Shown here in pieces: positions 47,301 through 59,076 of a stretch of 64,000 nt of DNA. The number at the start of each line of letters is the position of its first letter. Positions within the stretch are counted from its first letter, which is position 1. This stretch comes from Branchiostoma floridae. Taxonomy: Eukaryota; Chordata; Leptocardii; Amphioxiformes; Branchiostomatidae. Below the pieces are notes generated by a model that was not told the DNA's origin, searched no databases, and saw nothing but the letters and a program-made list of their open reading frames with translations. The translations under genes were made by a program, and so were the position numbers. Location of the stretch: positions 15,018,976-15,082,975 of the forward strand of contig NC_049995.1 of NCBI RefSeq assembly GCF_000003815.2. The letters are read 5' to 3'.

Positions 47301-50300
47301 CAAGAGTTGAGAACTTTGATCAAACTGCTGTTAGCGTGGTCGAAAGGCTTGAAGAAAAGGATGACATTAAAACAACAGCCCAAGAGACAACCCAAATGGT
47401 TGAAACAATCACTCCAGATGTCGAAAAGGAGTCGAAAGAAAGGGTTACACCAGATAGCGTTGAGAAAGAAGAGGACAATACTGTGCCGGAGGCAATTATG
47501 ATAAAAGACACAACAGGGAAAGGAGTTGCCTTTGTGGAAAAGGAGGCAAAACCAGACGAAAGAGCTGAAGATGAGGAAACTGTTTCACGGGAAGGAAAAA
47601 CAGACGAGCCTGTGATCTGTATCTGTTATAAACCAACTCCAGTCACACTAGTTCTATCACCAGAGACTACATCAGAAGATGCCATCGAGCCCAAATCCGT
47701 GGCCACCACTGACACAACATCACCAGATAAAACAGTAGGAGATATTGCTGAAGGCACTGATAAAAAGCCAGACGAAACAGCACAACAACAAGAAGTAAAG
47801 GTGGTGGAAGAACAACCTGAGTCGTCTGTGGACGAAGAAGATGGGAAGCCAGTTGAACAGGCTGCAGATGACAATGTTCAGAAGGTAGAAAGCGTAGAAG
47901 TTTCCATGGAAACACCATTACGAGATGAAGAGGTTGAAATAATTGATGAGAAAAGAGAAGAAGTTGTCCAAGACATCAAAGAGAAGCCAGATCAGAAGGT
48001 TTCCAATGAGGAAACACCTCAGAACGAAGCAACTGAGAGGCCTGACCTGGACGTTAGTGACAAATCAGAGGAAAAGACTTCTTCTCAGACAACACATCCA
48101 GACCAAGCAGCTGACGAGGACGTCATAGACATTGTAGTGCAGTCGGTAGACGAAACAGTTGTTAAAGCTGCCCCAGCCGCGGGTGAGACGTTTGAAGAGA
48201 ATATTCATACCGAAGTCACACTACCAGATGAAACGATTAAAACAACTGTGCCATGTACTGTGGCTGCACCGGAAGAGATAGATGAAACAAATGTTTGGCC
48301 ACCACAAGAGATAACTATTCAAGAAGCTGTCACGAATCTTGAAACTGCAGTCATAACAGAATCGCCTACACAAGACAAAGACGATACTGCAGCAGACTTT
48401 GTCGCTGCAACAGACGAATTGGCTGCGTCCGAAATCCAGCGACGAGTGACAGATTCAGTTCAAGAAGTTTCCCCACAAATCGCTGAAAAGGTAGAAGATC
48501 AGGACGCTACAGCTACAAAAAAAGATGAGGAATCCTCCGAAATACCTCAGTCAGAGGGAACCACTCATGACACTGTGTTGGTAACGTCTGAAGACGTATA
48601 TGAGAAAGGTCATTCTGAAATATCTCCAACTAAGGAACCAGTTGAAGTAATTGTCTTAGACACTGTTGAAAAATTGGACGACACTACCCAGACGGAAACC
48701 CCACCGGCACTGCCAACTGGAGTAGCAGACACTGCTGAGAAAGTTACCTCCAAAACAGCACCAACGTTTGAACCTACACAGAAGGATGCCCCTGACATAG
48801 CTGAAGAGGTGAAGGTTATAACGGTAAAGATTACGAAGGAACCACAGACAGGCAAACCATTTAAGGCGGCTGCTTTACAAAGCAAAACGTATGCTCAGGC
48901 TGTCAAGGACAGTTTCCCCAAAGTTGAGAAGACCGTACAGGAAAACGGAGACATGTCAGATGTGGGCGAAACTCACAAGGAGACACCACCAAAAGACAAG
49001 TCGGTCGATGAGACTGTGCCAGAAAATGTGGAACTACCAAAAGAGGAAGTTACTGAAATGCTGCCATCAGAAAAAGTCGAGGAGAAAGTGTCAGAAAAGG
49101 AGGAGCTAACAAAAGAAGAAATCCACATCGATGCACCATCCGAAGACATAATCATTAAGACGATAGTAGAGCCACAAAGCGTGGAGTTTGGAGAAGAGAA
49201 AGTTCACACAGAAACTCCACCACCAGACAAGCCAGTTGAGAGGGTAGTATCAGAAAAGACGGAAGAACCTAAAATGGAAATCCACACTGAAACTCCACCA
49301 GAAGACAAAACGCCTGAAAACACTGTACAACAGCAACAAGTAGAAGTGGTGGAAGAAGAGAAAGAGGAGGTACAAGTCGTAGTACAAGAGAAAGTACAAA
49401 CAGAAACACTATCACCAGACAAGACAGTTGAGACGAAAGTATCAGAAAAGATGGAAGGACTGGAAGAGGAAGTCAGCATTGAAACGCCACCAGAAGACAA
49501 AACGGTAAAAGAGACTGTAAAGCCACAAGTATCAGAAGTGGTAGAAGAGACAATTCAGACAGAAGCTCCAGATAAGCCAGTTGACGAGAAAGTATCAGAA
49601 AAGGTTGAGGAAGCAAAAGAGGAAATCCACACTGAAGCACCACCAGAAGACAAAATAATTATGACGACTGTACAGCCACAAAACGTGGAAGTGGTAAAAG
49701 AGACAATTCACACAGAAACTCCACCACCAGACAAACCAGTTGACGAGAAAGTATCAGAAAAGGTGGAGGTACCAAAAGAGGAAATCCACACTGAAACACC
49801 ACCAGAAGACAAAACGGTGGAAACGACTGTACAGACACATAAGGTGGAGGTGTCAGAAGATACAGTTCACACAAAAACACAACCACCAGACAAGCCAGTT
49901 GAGAAGGTGTCAGAAACGGTGGAAGTAACAAAAGAGGAAGTCCACATTGAAGCGTCAACAGAAAACGACAAACCAGTTGAAAAGATTGTACAACCACAAC
50001 AAGTATCAGAAGTGTCAGAGAGGCAAGTTCATACAGAAACTACACAACCAGACAAACCAGTTGACGATAAAGTATCAGAAAAGGTGGAGATACCAAAAGA
50101 GGAAATCCACACTGAAACACCACCAGAAGACAAAACGGTGGAAACGACTGTACAGACACAAGAGGTGGAGGTGTCAGAAGATACAGTTCACACAGAAACT
50201 TCACCGCCCAAAAAAACAGTTGAGATAATAGTATCAGAAAAGAAGAAGGTAGTAAAAGAGGAAGTCCACACTGAAACGCCACTAGAAGACAGATCCGTTA

Positions 50301-53026
50301 AAGAGACTGTGCAACCACAAAAGGTGAAAGTGGTAGAAGATAAAGTTCAACCAGAAACTCCACCATCAGACAAGCCAGTTGAGATAATAGTATCAGAAAA
50401 GACGGAGGTAGTAAAAGAGGAAGTCCACACTGAAACACCACCAGAAGACAAGACGGTTGAAAAGACCATACAACATATAACAGTAGAAGTGTCAAAAGAG
50501 GAAAGTCACACAGAGACTCCACCAACAGACAAGCCAGTCGAAAAGAAAGTATTAGAAAAGGTTGAAGTACCGAAAGAAAAACTCCACATTGAAGCAAAAT
50601 CAACAGTTGAGGAAACAGCCCCACACATAGTGGAGTGTTACAAAACTATTCACGAAATACTGACAGAGACAGAACCAACAGACAAAACAGTCGAAATAAA
50701 AGTATCTGACAAGGTGGAAGTACCAACAGAAAAACTCCACACTGAAGCAGAATCAATAGTTGAGAAAACAGCCCCTCCCAAAGTGGAGCCATGTTACAAA
50801 ACCATTCACGAAATCCTGATGGAAGATACTACAGAGAAGATCCCACTGTTTGAGTATACCCAGTTCACACTTGTATGTAAGGAGGAGACCAGTGGTGACG
50901 TGTTCGTTCAAGGATCATGGGACGGATGGAAGGAGTCATTCAAACTCAACAAAAGGTAACGTTAAATCTACTAAATGACTGGTAGATTACTTTGCCTTTC
51001 TCATGTAGTTTTAAACGTTGAAGTTGTAAACGTTGCTCCTATATGTTATTGATTGTTATTCTAGATCTTTCCTTGTCAAATTTAAATCAATTTGTATTGT
51101 CTGTCAGCAGCGCTAGCCCGTTGTAATAGCCACAGGCGGCTAGTTGGGCAGCCCTGGATATGCGAGCTGAATAGCCAAACCTATAAGTGAATAGATGGCT
51201 ACACAACGAGATTTGTGATGCCACGCTGTTAGCGGTAGACGTAATTTTGGGCCGTTGCCACTTTCTCGCCACTTTTGTTCTCTTCAATTCTTTGAAACTC
51301 GTTTCTTCAAATTCTTTTTGTAGTGAAGACGGAAGCTACAGCGAATCTGTGATGCTGCCATACGGTCTACATGAGTATAAGTACCGAGTTGGAAACAGTT
51401 GGATCCACGACGACACAAAGGTACATAGACATAGGTGAAACATATAGACACTGCATATTGTACTGAGGAAGACGTATGAAAGGCATTGAAAAGCCAGTAC
51501 GAGAGTAACTGGTTGGGAAAAGAAACGATCCAGTATAAATTGCACTCCTCATTTCCTTACCACAGTCGGCAGTTCGCAACGCGTTCGGTACGATAAACAA
51601 CGTGCTGAGGGTCCCCGCTGAGGCCGGAGGGAGCGAGTCTGTGGAGATACCGCCTGAAGAAGATAACTTAATAACTAAATTTAAGTCTCTGGTAATTTCT
51701 AAACAGCTGTTACGCTTCTACTCCACAGGCCGCGGTACGTAATGCCTTTGGTACGATAAACAACGTGCTGAGAGTCCCCGCAGAGGCCGGAGGGAAGGAT
51801 TCATTAGAGATCCCACCAGAAGAAGACTCTGACCTGGAGGAGTGTATGAGGGTCCGGCTGGACTGGACAGGAGAGGCGACCGGAGACGTGTTCGTGTCGG
51901 GGTCTTGGGACGGCTGGACACGCAGCTGGAAACTAAAGAGGAGGTAAGTTCTGTTCTGTCTCGTTCTGTTAAGCTAAGGTCACAAACCGCCGTGCGTGCA
52001 GTTGCATGGTGTCTACGTACTACGAGGAGTGTAGTAGGGTCAGGCTGGACTGGACGAGGCGAGCGGGAACGTGTTCGTGTCCTGGTCCTGGGATGGATGG
52101 ACGCGATCCTGGAAACTCAAGAAGAGGTGAGAAAAACTAGCCTGGGTACGGATTAACCTTTGGATCAATCACACGCGTGGCTGTGTGTAAGTTCGTGTGG
52201 TCGAACTGCAGGGTGTTCGATCAGAATTCGAAGCCAAAGGCCCTGGGTTCAAATCGCAATATGCTACTGGTCTTGCGTTTGGGAGGTAAAAGGCAGTGGA
52301 AGGAGAGGGACGGGCAATACGTGTCTCCATACATACTATTACTATTTAAGTAAAGTTCGGTCGACAATACATCTTCAGAGGTTTCGGTTTGTGGATTAAA
52401 AATTAGAGATGAACATTCGAAAGGTGGCTTTTGTACATCTTTTTCAAAAGTTGATGCCTTTTTCTTTCTTCTGTTTTGCAGGAATGACAATGAGTACAGC
52501 GTGTCCCTGACTCTACCCTGCCGCCAACACCAGTACAAGCTCAGGGCCGGAGACACATGGTTCTACGACCAGACAAAGGTAAACGCAGGTGTAAATAGCC
52601 TCTACCAGGCTCCGCGGTTTGCGGTCAAATAATGCACATTCAATGCACATCCTGTACGGTACAAATAGTACGCTAAGGGAGTCGATCGGCCATTGGAGTC
52701 AGTATGTCAGCCACTTACTAAGATGGCACCAATGACTACTTTTACAGGTTACAGCGTGAAGAACCATGGTCTATTTAATATGTTTTATTTATATAGGCTC
52801 TACCAGGCTCCATGGGTCGCATACTGATGGCCGGCAGACTGCCCTAGCGCACTATTGTTGACTCTATTGGCTTTTATCATGTCACTGGATTCTCATTGAT
52901 TTTTGCATCTCTTTTCAGCCGACTGTTCCCAACAGTTTTGGAACCTTTAACAACACCATTGAAGTCGCCGCGCCGCCCGCAAATGTGGCAAAACCCTGGG
53001 GCAAGAGAAAACTGACGGACTTCTGA
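43858..53026 (+). CDS. GBD gene B: large protein with three AMPK-type glycogen-binding domains and a 1.5-kaa repetitive linker
   Basis: Eight coding exons join in phase: 43858-43920, 44556-44677, 45892-45985, 46394-50955, 51324-51420, 51729-51943, 52482-52578, 52919-53026 (1785 aa). GBD1: GDVVILGSWDDW, YEYKFKMGKTWFCDTTK, NVFGTLNNYIEVV. GBD2: GDVFVQGSWDGW, HEYKYRVGNSWIHDDTK, NAFGTINNVLRV. GBD3: GDVFVSGSWDGW, HQYKLRAGDTWFYDQTK, NSFGTFNNTIEV. Each GBD is split by a phase-2 intron after its first half. The 4.56-kb exon between GBD1 and GBD2 encodes Glu/Lys/Thr/Pro/Val-rich tandem repeats with no fold I recognise, likely disordered. It ends GKRKLTDF. There are no signal peptide or membrane segments. 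A glycogen- or starch-like-polymer binding scaffold is the natural inference; the N-terminus MADRTKECSPL parallels gene C. Confidence 0.9.
44235..44405. repeat. Compound TC/TG microsatellite
   Basis: A CTCTCT-rich stretch runs into a long (TG)n with interruptions, in intron 2 of gene B. Frames open across it are artefacts. Confidence 0.9.
44757..45830. repeat. Dispersed repeat split by a nested insertion
   Basis: 44757-44892 and 45648-45830 together match the continuous repeat at 28960-29240; ATATCAAGGTCGCAT is present at both break edges (about 44868 and 45650). The inserted ~755 bp contains two diverged copies of GTAAATTTCTGATATGTGTA, followed by AAATTGAAACC (about 44950 and 45260). A string of CCCTGCACAGAAACCCAGGG-like units follows at 45300-45440. 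Confidence 0.65.
46535..50850 (+). repeat. Three tiers of coding repeats in the giant exon of GBD gene B
   Basis: Tier 1 (about 46535-46905): three ~43-residue units with VSEEKE..., KTDES, IA.., CVEE and TIQE. Tier 2: a ~179-residue duplication, its halves marked by EPTVCVCRKPVPIPV (about 47070) and EPVICICYKPTPVTLV (about 47607), the only cysteine-rich spots in the linker. Tier 3 (about 48990-50850): a ~60-residue unit of the form PPPDKPV..KVSEKVEVPKEE, then IHTETPPEDKTVETTVQ, in roughly ten degenerate copies, ending in two YKTIHEIL motifs. Confidence 0.85.
51566..51672 (+). pseudogene. Truncated duplicate of GBD gene B exon 6
   Basis: Encodes AVRNAFGTINNVLRVPAEAG and on to EIPPEED after a good acceptor (TTACCACAG). 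It closely repeats the start of the working exon at 51729, then diverges into intron-like sequence before the next GBD half. If its acceptor were used without further splicing, translation would stop at about 51741, giving a protein that ends after GBD2. Confidence 0.75.
52021..52129 (+). pseudogene. Frameshifted extra copy of the GBD3 first half
   Basis: Resembles 51836-51943 (ECMRVRLDWTGEATGDVFV, GSWDGWTRSWKLK). A small deletion after LDWT breaks the frame, after which NVFVSWSWDGWTRSWKLKK is readable in another frame up to a GTGAGA donor. It lies between the two exons of GBD3. Confidence 0.75.
52176..52330 (+). repeat. SINE-like repeat with tRNA B-box
   Basis: GGGTGTTCGATCAGAATTCG and a B-box-like GGGTTCAAATC are followed by GTTTGGGAGGTAAAAGGCA, shared with 18650. 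Orientation is taken from the B box. Confidence 0.45.
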
Positions 53027-53241
53027 GTAGATTAGAGTCTAAGTGTAGTTTTGCCTTTATATAGGAAAGGCTTTGGTACAATATTGAAGAGAGACGTACA
53101 TAGGTTGATTGTACTTCATTTTAATTCATTTTAAATGAACATTGCATATCCGTTGATGGATGTCTTAATTTGCTATGCCTGCTTAAAGTTAAAAATGATG
53201 GTGTTTTCAAACCAGTTTAGCTCACATAAAATCAATGAACA

Positions 53242-53247
53242 AATAAA
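53242..53247 (+). terminator. Polyadenylation signal of GBD gene B
   Basis: AATAAA lies 216 bases after the gene B stop codon. Confidence 0.6.
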
Positions 53248-53249
53248 AT

Positions 53250-55030
53250 TAATGTTCCACTGGTTGTAGAGAACGTAATGCGCAGTTCAGTATTAAAAGG
53301 TTTGTTATACCTGGGAAATCCCCAAAGCTGCTTTCGACAAGCACAGTGAACAGTGGTTCACGGCTTACCGTCCTATTTTAAGGACTGCAGCCCTTTAGCG
53401 TGCATGTCGAGTGAGCGACTCAACCGGTATTCAATATAGAACTCTTGACTTCTTGGTCCAAAAACAGGGTCCCTCGTTACAGGACTGCGCATGTGTAACG
53501 AGATGCTTTACAGCTCTTGTTAACTTGCAATAAAAATAAATCAATAGCAAGAATATGAATTTCAGTGCATTTATGTATTCGTAAAAAGGCGGACGACTTT
53601 GTGCCAGTGGTTGGTGAAATGTGTGTTATGCATTTACTAAGAAATATGAATAAACGTGGTGGAATTATGGTGTCTCATTTCTATGTGTTTCCTCCCTTTT
53701 AAAGGTAGTATGTCACTGCACTTGGGGCACCAGTGCGGTACTGCGGGGTTCGTAGATGACCCAACGAATTGTAGAGACAAATGAACGGATTATCTTACGT
53801 TTCATGTTTTTTGTTATCTTTTAAGTCAGACTTTTTCGTATCACGCAATATATCTTAATTATAAAAAATCGGCGAAAATAACACAACAGTGCTGCGGTGA
53901 ACGAACCCCAAAGTGCTGCACCGGTGCCCCAAGTGCAGTGAGATACCACCTTTACAGTCATCATCATGTTACATTCGAACAACCTTGTATGGACCTGTCT
54001 GTTACCCTCCTTCCCATGCATGCCCATATGTTTATTTATTTGTCTATTTTTACTTCAGCATGGCATAAATCACAGAAGCTGGCAGGTCAATGACCTCTCA
54101 GTATTTGGAACTATCATTAGTGACGTAGGAGTCATGTCCATATTTGGCGCGCTCGGTATGTGTCTCTAAACTGTATCTAGAACGTACGGTGTGTATGTGC
54201 AAGCTATGGATGATGTATTTCTTTTATTAATCAATCAATCAATGATCAGTTACAACGTCAACTGTGAATAACATCAATGTAGTCTAATAATCAGTGACAT
54301 AGGAGTCTGTATTTGGTGCGCTCGGTATGTGTCTGTTAACTGTATCTAGAACGTACTGTGTGTGTGTGCGAACTGCAAGCTATTACTATCATCATCTGTT
54401 ACTCTAAGACTTTTTTTCTTTATTGATCAATGATCAGTGACAAAGACAACTGTGAATAACATCAATGTCGTCTAACTGTATGACGACACGGTACTTAGTT
54501 GGGATCTGTCATATCGATGAGTTGTTGCCTTGTAGTAAAAAAAAAACATCACGGTTTCTGATGAATGTTCTACCAGCATTGCATGAGAATCCCGTGCATT
54601 ACATGCAATATATCTGGAGGCACAACTACATGGACACTCACATCTCATCCATCTCCACGTCTAACTATATATCACCGTTTGGGGCAATATAGAAGATCTT
54701 GCGAACAGTTATCTCTACCCTTCTAGTTTTTCTGTTCTTCCTAATGTTTCACTTAATGGCATGCCTTTCTATTCATTGATATTACCCCCCCCCCATCTTT
54801 TCCATTGAAAACTTTTCCGTTGAGAACTACAGAAGATATGACAACCAGCTTTCTCAACACTTCTTGATTTACTGTTTTTCCTAATGTTTCCCTTAGTGTC
54901 ACGCCTGTCCATTCTCTAATGTTACTCTTTTTTATTGTCTAGCCCTCTTACTTTCTCCCTGGACGGTTCCCTGCATGATAATTCTGTCTGGCTGGTCCCG
55001 ATGACCGTGAAAACTACACACGGATTACCG
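53250..55030. other. Intergenic stretch between GBD genes B and C
   Basis: No exon recognised. Holds a direct repeat around CGCTCGGTATGTGTCT (about 54149 and 54319), with flanking GTATCTAGAACGTAC, and a C-run near 54786. Confidence 0.5.
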
Positions 55031-55257
55031 TCCTTATATATAAGTGCACCATATACAGGCCGGTTTACATACGTTCCAGTGACGTGTTAATAGCATTGGC
55101 TCCCGGTGCCAAACGGACTCCGCGTAAGCTGGCGAACTCGTGGGCTACGTGCCGCTGAAATGAGATAAATGTGTTTAATGATGCGACCTGGCTCAGTCCC
55201 AGCCTGTTCTGTTCATGGGTAGGAAGCAGTGTGCTTCGCGCCGTGGACATGAAAAAG
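55030..55257 (+). promoter_or_regulatory. Candidate promoter and 5' exon of GBD gene C
   Basis: GATAAATG (about 55164) lies about 30 bp upstream of an initiator-like TCAGTCC (55193) in GGCTCAGTCCCAGCCTG, matching the gene B promoter at 41961-41980. The exon ends GAAAAAG|GTAAGC at 55257/55258. A stronger TATATATAA-type box farther up (about 55036) could serve an alternative start near 55066. Confidence 0.45.
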
Positions 55258-55904
55258 GTAAGCATGTAATTTCTCGATATACATATACAAATACATTGCA
55301 TTCCGATTTAATGACGAGTAATGAAGATGCAAGGGAAGGTTTCTCAGAGAGAGTGACAATACCCTGCTATGAGAGAGAGAATGAAGATTGCATTCAGTAG
55401 ACATAACAATTGGTTTCTTTAGAGGCACAAACATCATGGTCTTACTATAAGGCTGTTGCGAGTAAGACATTGTTACCTTTTACACTACTTGACAACGTGG
55501 AAAGAATCGTAAATTTAATTTACTACCTCTCTATATATATGAGAATGTATTTTCTCACTACAACGCTTGTCGGGTCTTTGTATTTGGTTGTTAATATCCA
55601 AACAGATTTAGGGGTGAAAGATCGTAACGTTTTATATGGGCCAACCTCTTACGGTGCCCACTGTCTGCCGATGACCGAATAGGCGTCATGATCAGAGAAA
55701 CTTGGCGATCAGAAACGTTATTATCCGCAAGCATTTAGCAGCTGCTTTTTTCACAAAGACCTCATTCCGCTATGGAGAGTTCTAGCTGAGGCTAAATTGG
55801 ATCTGTGTAACCTGCACTTTATAATACGAATACCATACAAACTGCCTGAAAAGATACACGCCATATAAAGTGTAGAAATATTCATCTTTATGTGTAGAAT
55901 TTTG

Positions 55905-56450
55905 TCAAGTCGCTAGGTCGCAGGGTTGACGCAGTGAGGTCGCGGCAAGATCGCAGAGTAAACGCAGTAAGGTCGCCGCCCTTGTGGAATAGGACTGCTA
56001 TCAATACGAGACATACGTGACCAGCAGCCATTGTAAAGGTTCGCAGACTTGTCGCAGTGAGATCGCAGGCTGGTCTTATCAAGGTCGTAGAGTAGTCAAA
56101 GCAAGGTTTCCGCCTTTGTGGAATGGGGCTGCTATTAGTACGAGTTGCATGTAACGTCCTCGTAAAAGGTCGCATACTGTTCGCGTAGTGAGGTCGCAGG
56201 CTGATCGTAGCAAGGTCGCAAATTAGTCGCACCAAGGTTTCCGCCTTTGTGGAATGGGGCTGCTATTAGTACGAGTTGGATGTGACCTGCCGTCCTCGTA
56301 AAAGGTCGCATACTGTTCGTAGTGAGGTCGCAGGCTGATCGTAGCAAGGTCACAGATTAGTCGCAGCAAGGTTTCCGCCTTTGTAGAATAGGACTGGTAT
56401 CAGTACGAGGTGCACGTGACCAGACGTCCTTGTATAAGGTCGCAAACGGT
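55905..56450. repeat. ~132-bp tandem repeat, about four copies
   Basis: The anchor CCGCC(C)TTTGTGGAAT recurs at about 55977, 56109, 56240 and 56374, together with AGGTCGCA and CAGTACGAG-type blocks. It lies in the presumed first intron of gene C. Confidence 0.85.
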
Positions 56451-56519
56451 GTATAGATCACGAGCTGAGTGGTTATCCACACATTAACGTCACATGCGCG
56501 GGCTCTATGGCACGTAGTC

Positions 56520-58830
56520 AGATGACAGACAGATGATACAAAAAGGAGTTACTCGATCAACTAAATGTAAATTTAGAAAATTTTCTAAAACCTCAAAAAA
56601 ATTCCAAAATCATATTCAGTCGCTTGACTTTGAAAAATGAAATAAAAAAGAAACTTTTCAGATTATTTGTAGTAAAGTGAGTGGTTAAACACACATTAAC
56701 GTCACATGCGCGGGCTCTATGGCACGTAGTCGGATGATAAACCTACCTACCTAGTCCCATGACCTCCATTTCTTTGGGGGGGGGGGGGGGGGTGGCAAGG
56801 CAGCCATGAAGATAGAGTTACTACGGCAAATAGCAGTTACTAAGCAACGGACTTTGATTTTAGAAAATATTCTAAAACCTCTAAAATTTGTCAAAATCAT
56901 ATCTAGTCGCTTGACATGACTTTGAAAAATAAAATAAAAATGAAAATTTGGAGAAATTTTCAAATTATTTGTTGTTAAGTGAGTGATTACCACACATTAA
57001 GGTCACATGCGCGGGCTCTACGGCAAATAGTCGGATGACATACGGATGATACAATAAGAAGTTACTCAAAGACAAGCAACTAGACATGGTTTTGGTAAGT
57101 ATTCCTAAACCTCTAATATATATATATTTAAACCATGTCTATTCGCGATGATTTCTTTAAATTTTCAAAAAGTCAATTTTGGAAAATTTTCGAATAATTT
57201 GTAGTTAAGTGTTAAGTGAGTGCTCACGATAGACAGATGGTACGAAAAGGAGTTACTTAGGCAAATGGATATGATTTTGGAAAATTTCCAAACTTCAAAA
57301 ATCATATCCAAACATATAATCCAAAATACAGTCACTCAAGCAACTCGACACGATTTTGGAAAAGTTCCAAAATGTTTCAAATTCCATATCCAAACATATC
57401 ATCCAAAAAGCAGTTCCTCAAACAACTGGATATAAGTTTAGAAAATTACCAAAATTTCCAAAAAATCATACAGTTGCTTGAGTAACTGTTTTCTGGCGTA
57501 TCTTATTACCCGGATGTCTAACCTTCAGGTCGATTTATCCTCTTAAGAGAGGTGACACTGACCTTCATCGACGAGACAGCTTACAATGTATTACCGCGGA
57601 TACGTTTGAACTAGAATAATGGAGCTGACTTAACTCCTTTACCAAGGGGTATTTTTATCCAAGACAATGACATTATAAACGGTCATTCACTCAGACACAC
57701 TGAAAGGTTATTTTTTGGTACTATATAATAGCGTTTGGGGGTGGTGTTCGTCGGAGAGTCGGGCAAATTTTTTCCAAGGCCCTCCCCTCCTATCAACTTT
57801 GAAATATATTCAAGACGTCAATACAATGTAGATCACTGCGCCCCCGTTTGGAAATGTCCTTTGCACCATACATACGTACCTTTGATACTGTTTTCTTTTT
57901 ATCACGAAGCAGATATGTCTAACCTTCATCGACGAAGCAGATAATCATTTATTACTGCGCAAATGCTTGAAGCCAGAAGAATTGAGTTAGCTCACTCACT
58001 TAGCAATGCATCATTATCATCCCAGACAATGTTTGGCGTACTCTTATTACCTGGATGTCTAACCTTCATCGACAAAACAATTAATCATTATTACCATGGT
58101 TACATTTGAACTAGAAAAATGGTGTTAGCTTGCGTCTTTGCCAATTGCATTGTCACCCCAGACAATGGCATCATGAAAGCCTCTATACACAGAAACGTCT
58201 TGCAGCAATGCACCAGTCTGAGTTATCACTAGCTTCGTATACATAGTTGACTGTCTGCTTATTAGACAAACAGCCAATACAATAAGCAGTAAGTCAAATA
58301 TATGAAAAAAATGTTTCCAAAATTTTCAAAAATCATATCTTATAGCGTATCTTATTACCTGCATAGACGTTATTTGACCTTCATTGACGAAACAGATCAT
58401 CGTGTATTACCGTGGTTACGTTTGACACAAGAAGAATTGAGTTAGCTCACTCCTTTACCAAGGGCATTGTCGCCCCAGACAATGACATTACAAACGGTCA
58501 ATCACTCAGACTAACTTTCATCACCGAAAGGATAACCGTTAATCACCTTGGATACGCTTGACGCCAGAAGAATGGGTTTAGCTCACTCATTTGCCAAGGG
58601 TATTGTGATCCCAGACAACGGCATTATAATCGGTCAATCACTCAAACACCTTCATAAACATAACGTCTGGCAGCAATACAACAGTCTGATTTTTTACTAG
58701 CTTGGTATACTTAGTCAGCTGACAAACGGATAATACAAAATGAGTTACTCAAGCAACTGGATATGATCTTGGAAATTTTCCAACTTTTACCAACACCATA
58801 ATTTAGTTGCTTAAAGCCAAAAGAATAGAG
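56520..58830. repeat. Repeat-dense intron: CAACTGGATATGATTTTGG family and a second ~200-bp repeat
   Basis: Many partial copies of the foldback family seen at 3697-3851 (about 56545, 56845, 57255, 57340, 57420, 57470, 58745). A second block, GGATGTCTAACCTTCATCGA...GACAATGGCATTATAAACGGTC, recurs about five times from 57500 on. A G-run of about 16 is at 56777. No coding exon recognised. Confidence 0.7.
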
Positions 58831-58852
58831 ACAGCTCATTCCCCTTCCCAAA

Positions 58853-59076
58853 TACTGTAAATCTGTAAGTTCGCGGGGATCTAATTTCGTAATTTCGCGG
58901 TAGCGGGGAAAAGGACTTTTCGCGGTGGATTTAAGTTCGCTGTAACACCATAGACTGCAATCTACTAGTAATATCATAATAGAAAAATGTTCGCGGTGGT
59001 TTTAAATTCGCGGTGAAGTGATCACCGCGAAAACCGCGAACATTAATCAACCGCGAACACTTTTACATTTACAGTA
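58853..59076. mobile_element. Non-autonomous DNA element, 224 bp, TACTGTAAAT termini
   Basis: TACTGTAAAT at the left mirrors ATTTACAGTA at the right. Internal TTCGCGGTGG and CCGCGAA blocks are shared with the 603-bp element at 14558-15160. Confidence 0.8.

Noticed and set aside
46489-50624. Long minus- and alternate-frame ORFs under the gene B giant exon
   Set aside because: They shadow the biased, repetitive coding sequence; the + strand frame has splice-compatible ends and GBD homology.
43858-53026. Calling the GBD proteins AMPK-beta subunits
   Set aside because: No C-terminal alpha/gamma-interaction domain is present, and multiple GBDs with long linkers do not fit AMPK-beta.
55030-55050. 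TATATATAA near 55036 as the sole gene C promoter
   Set aside because: It is possible, but the initiator at 55193 is supported by similarity to the gene B promoter, so I list this one as secondary.
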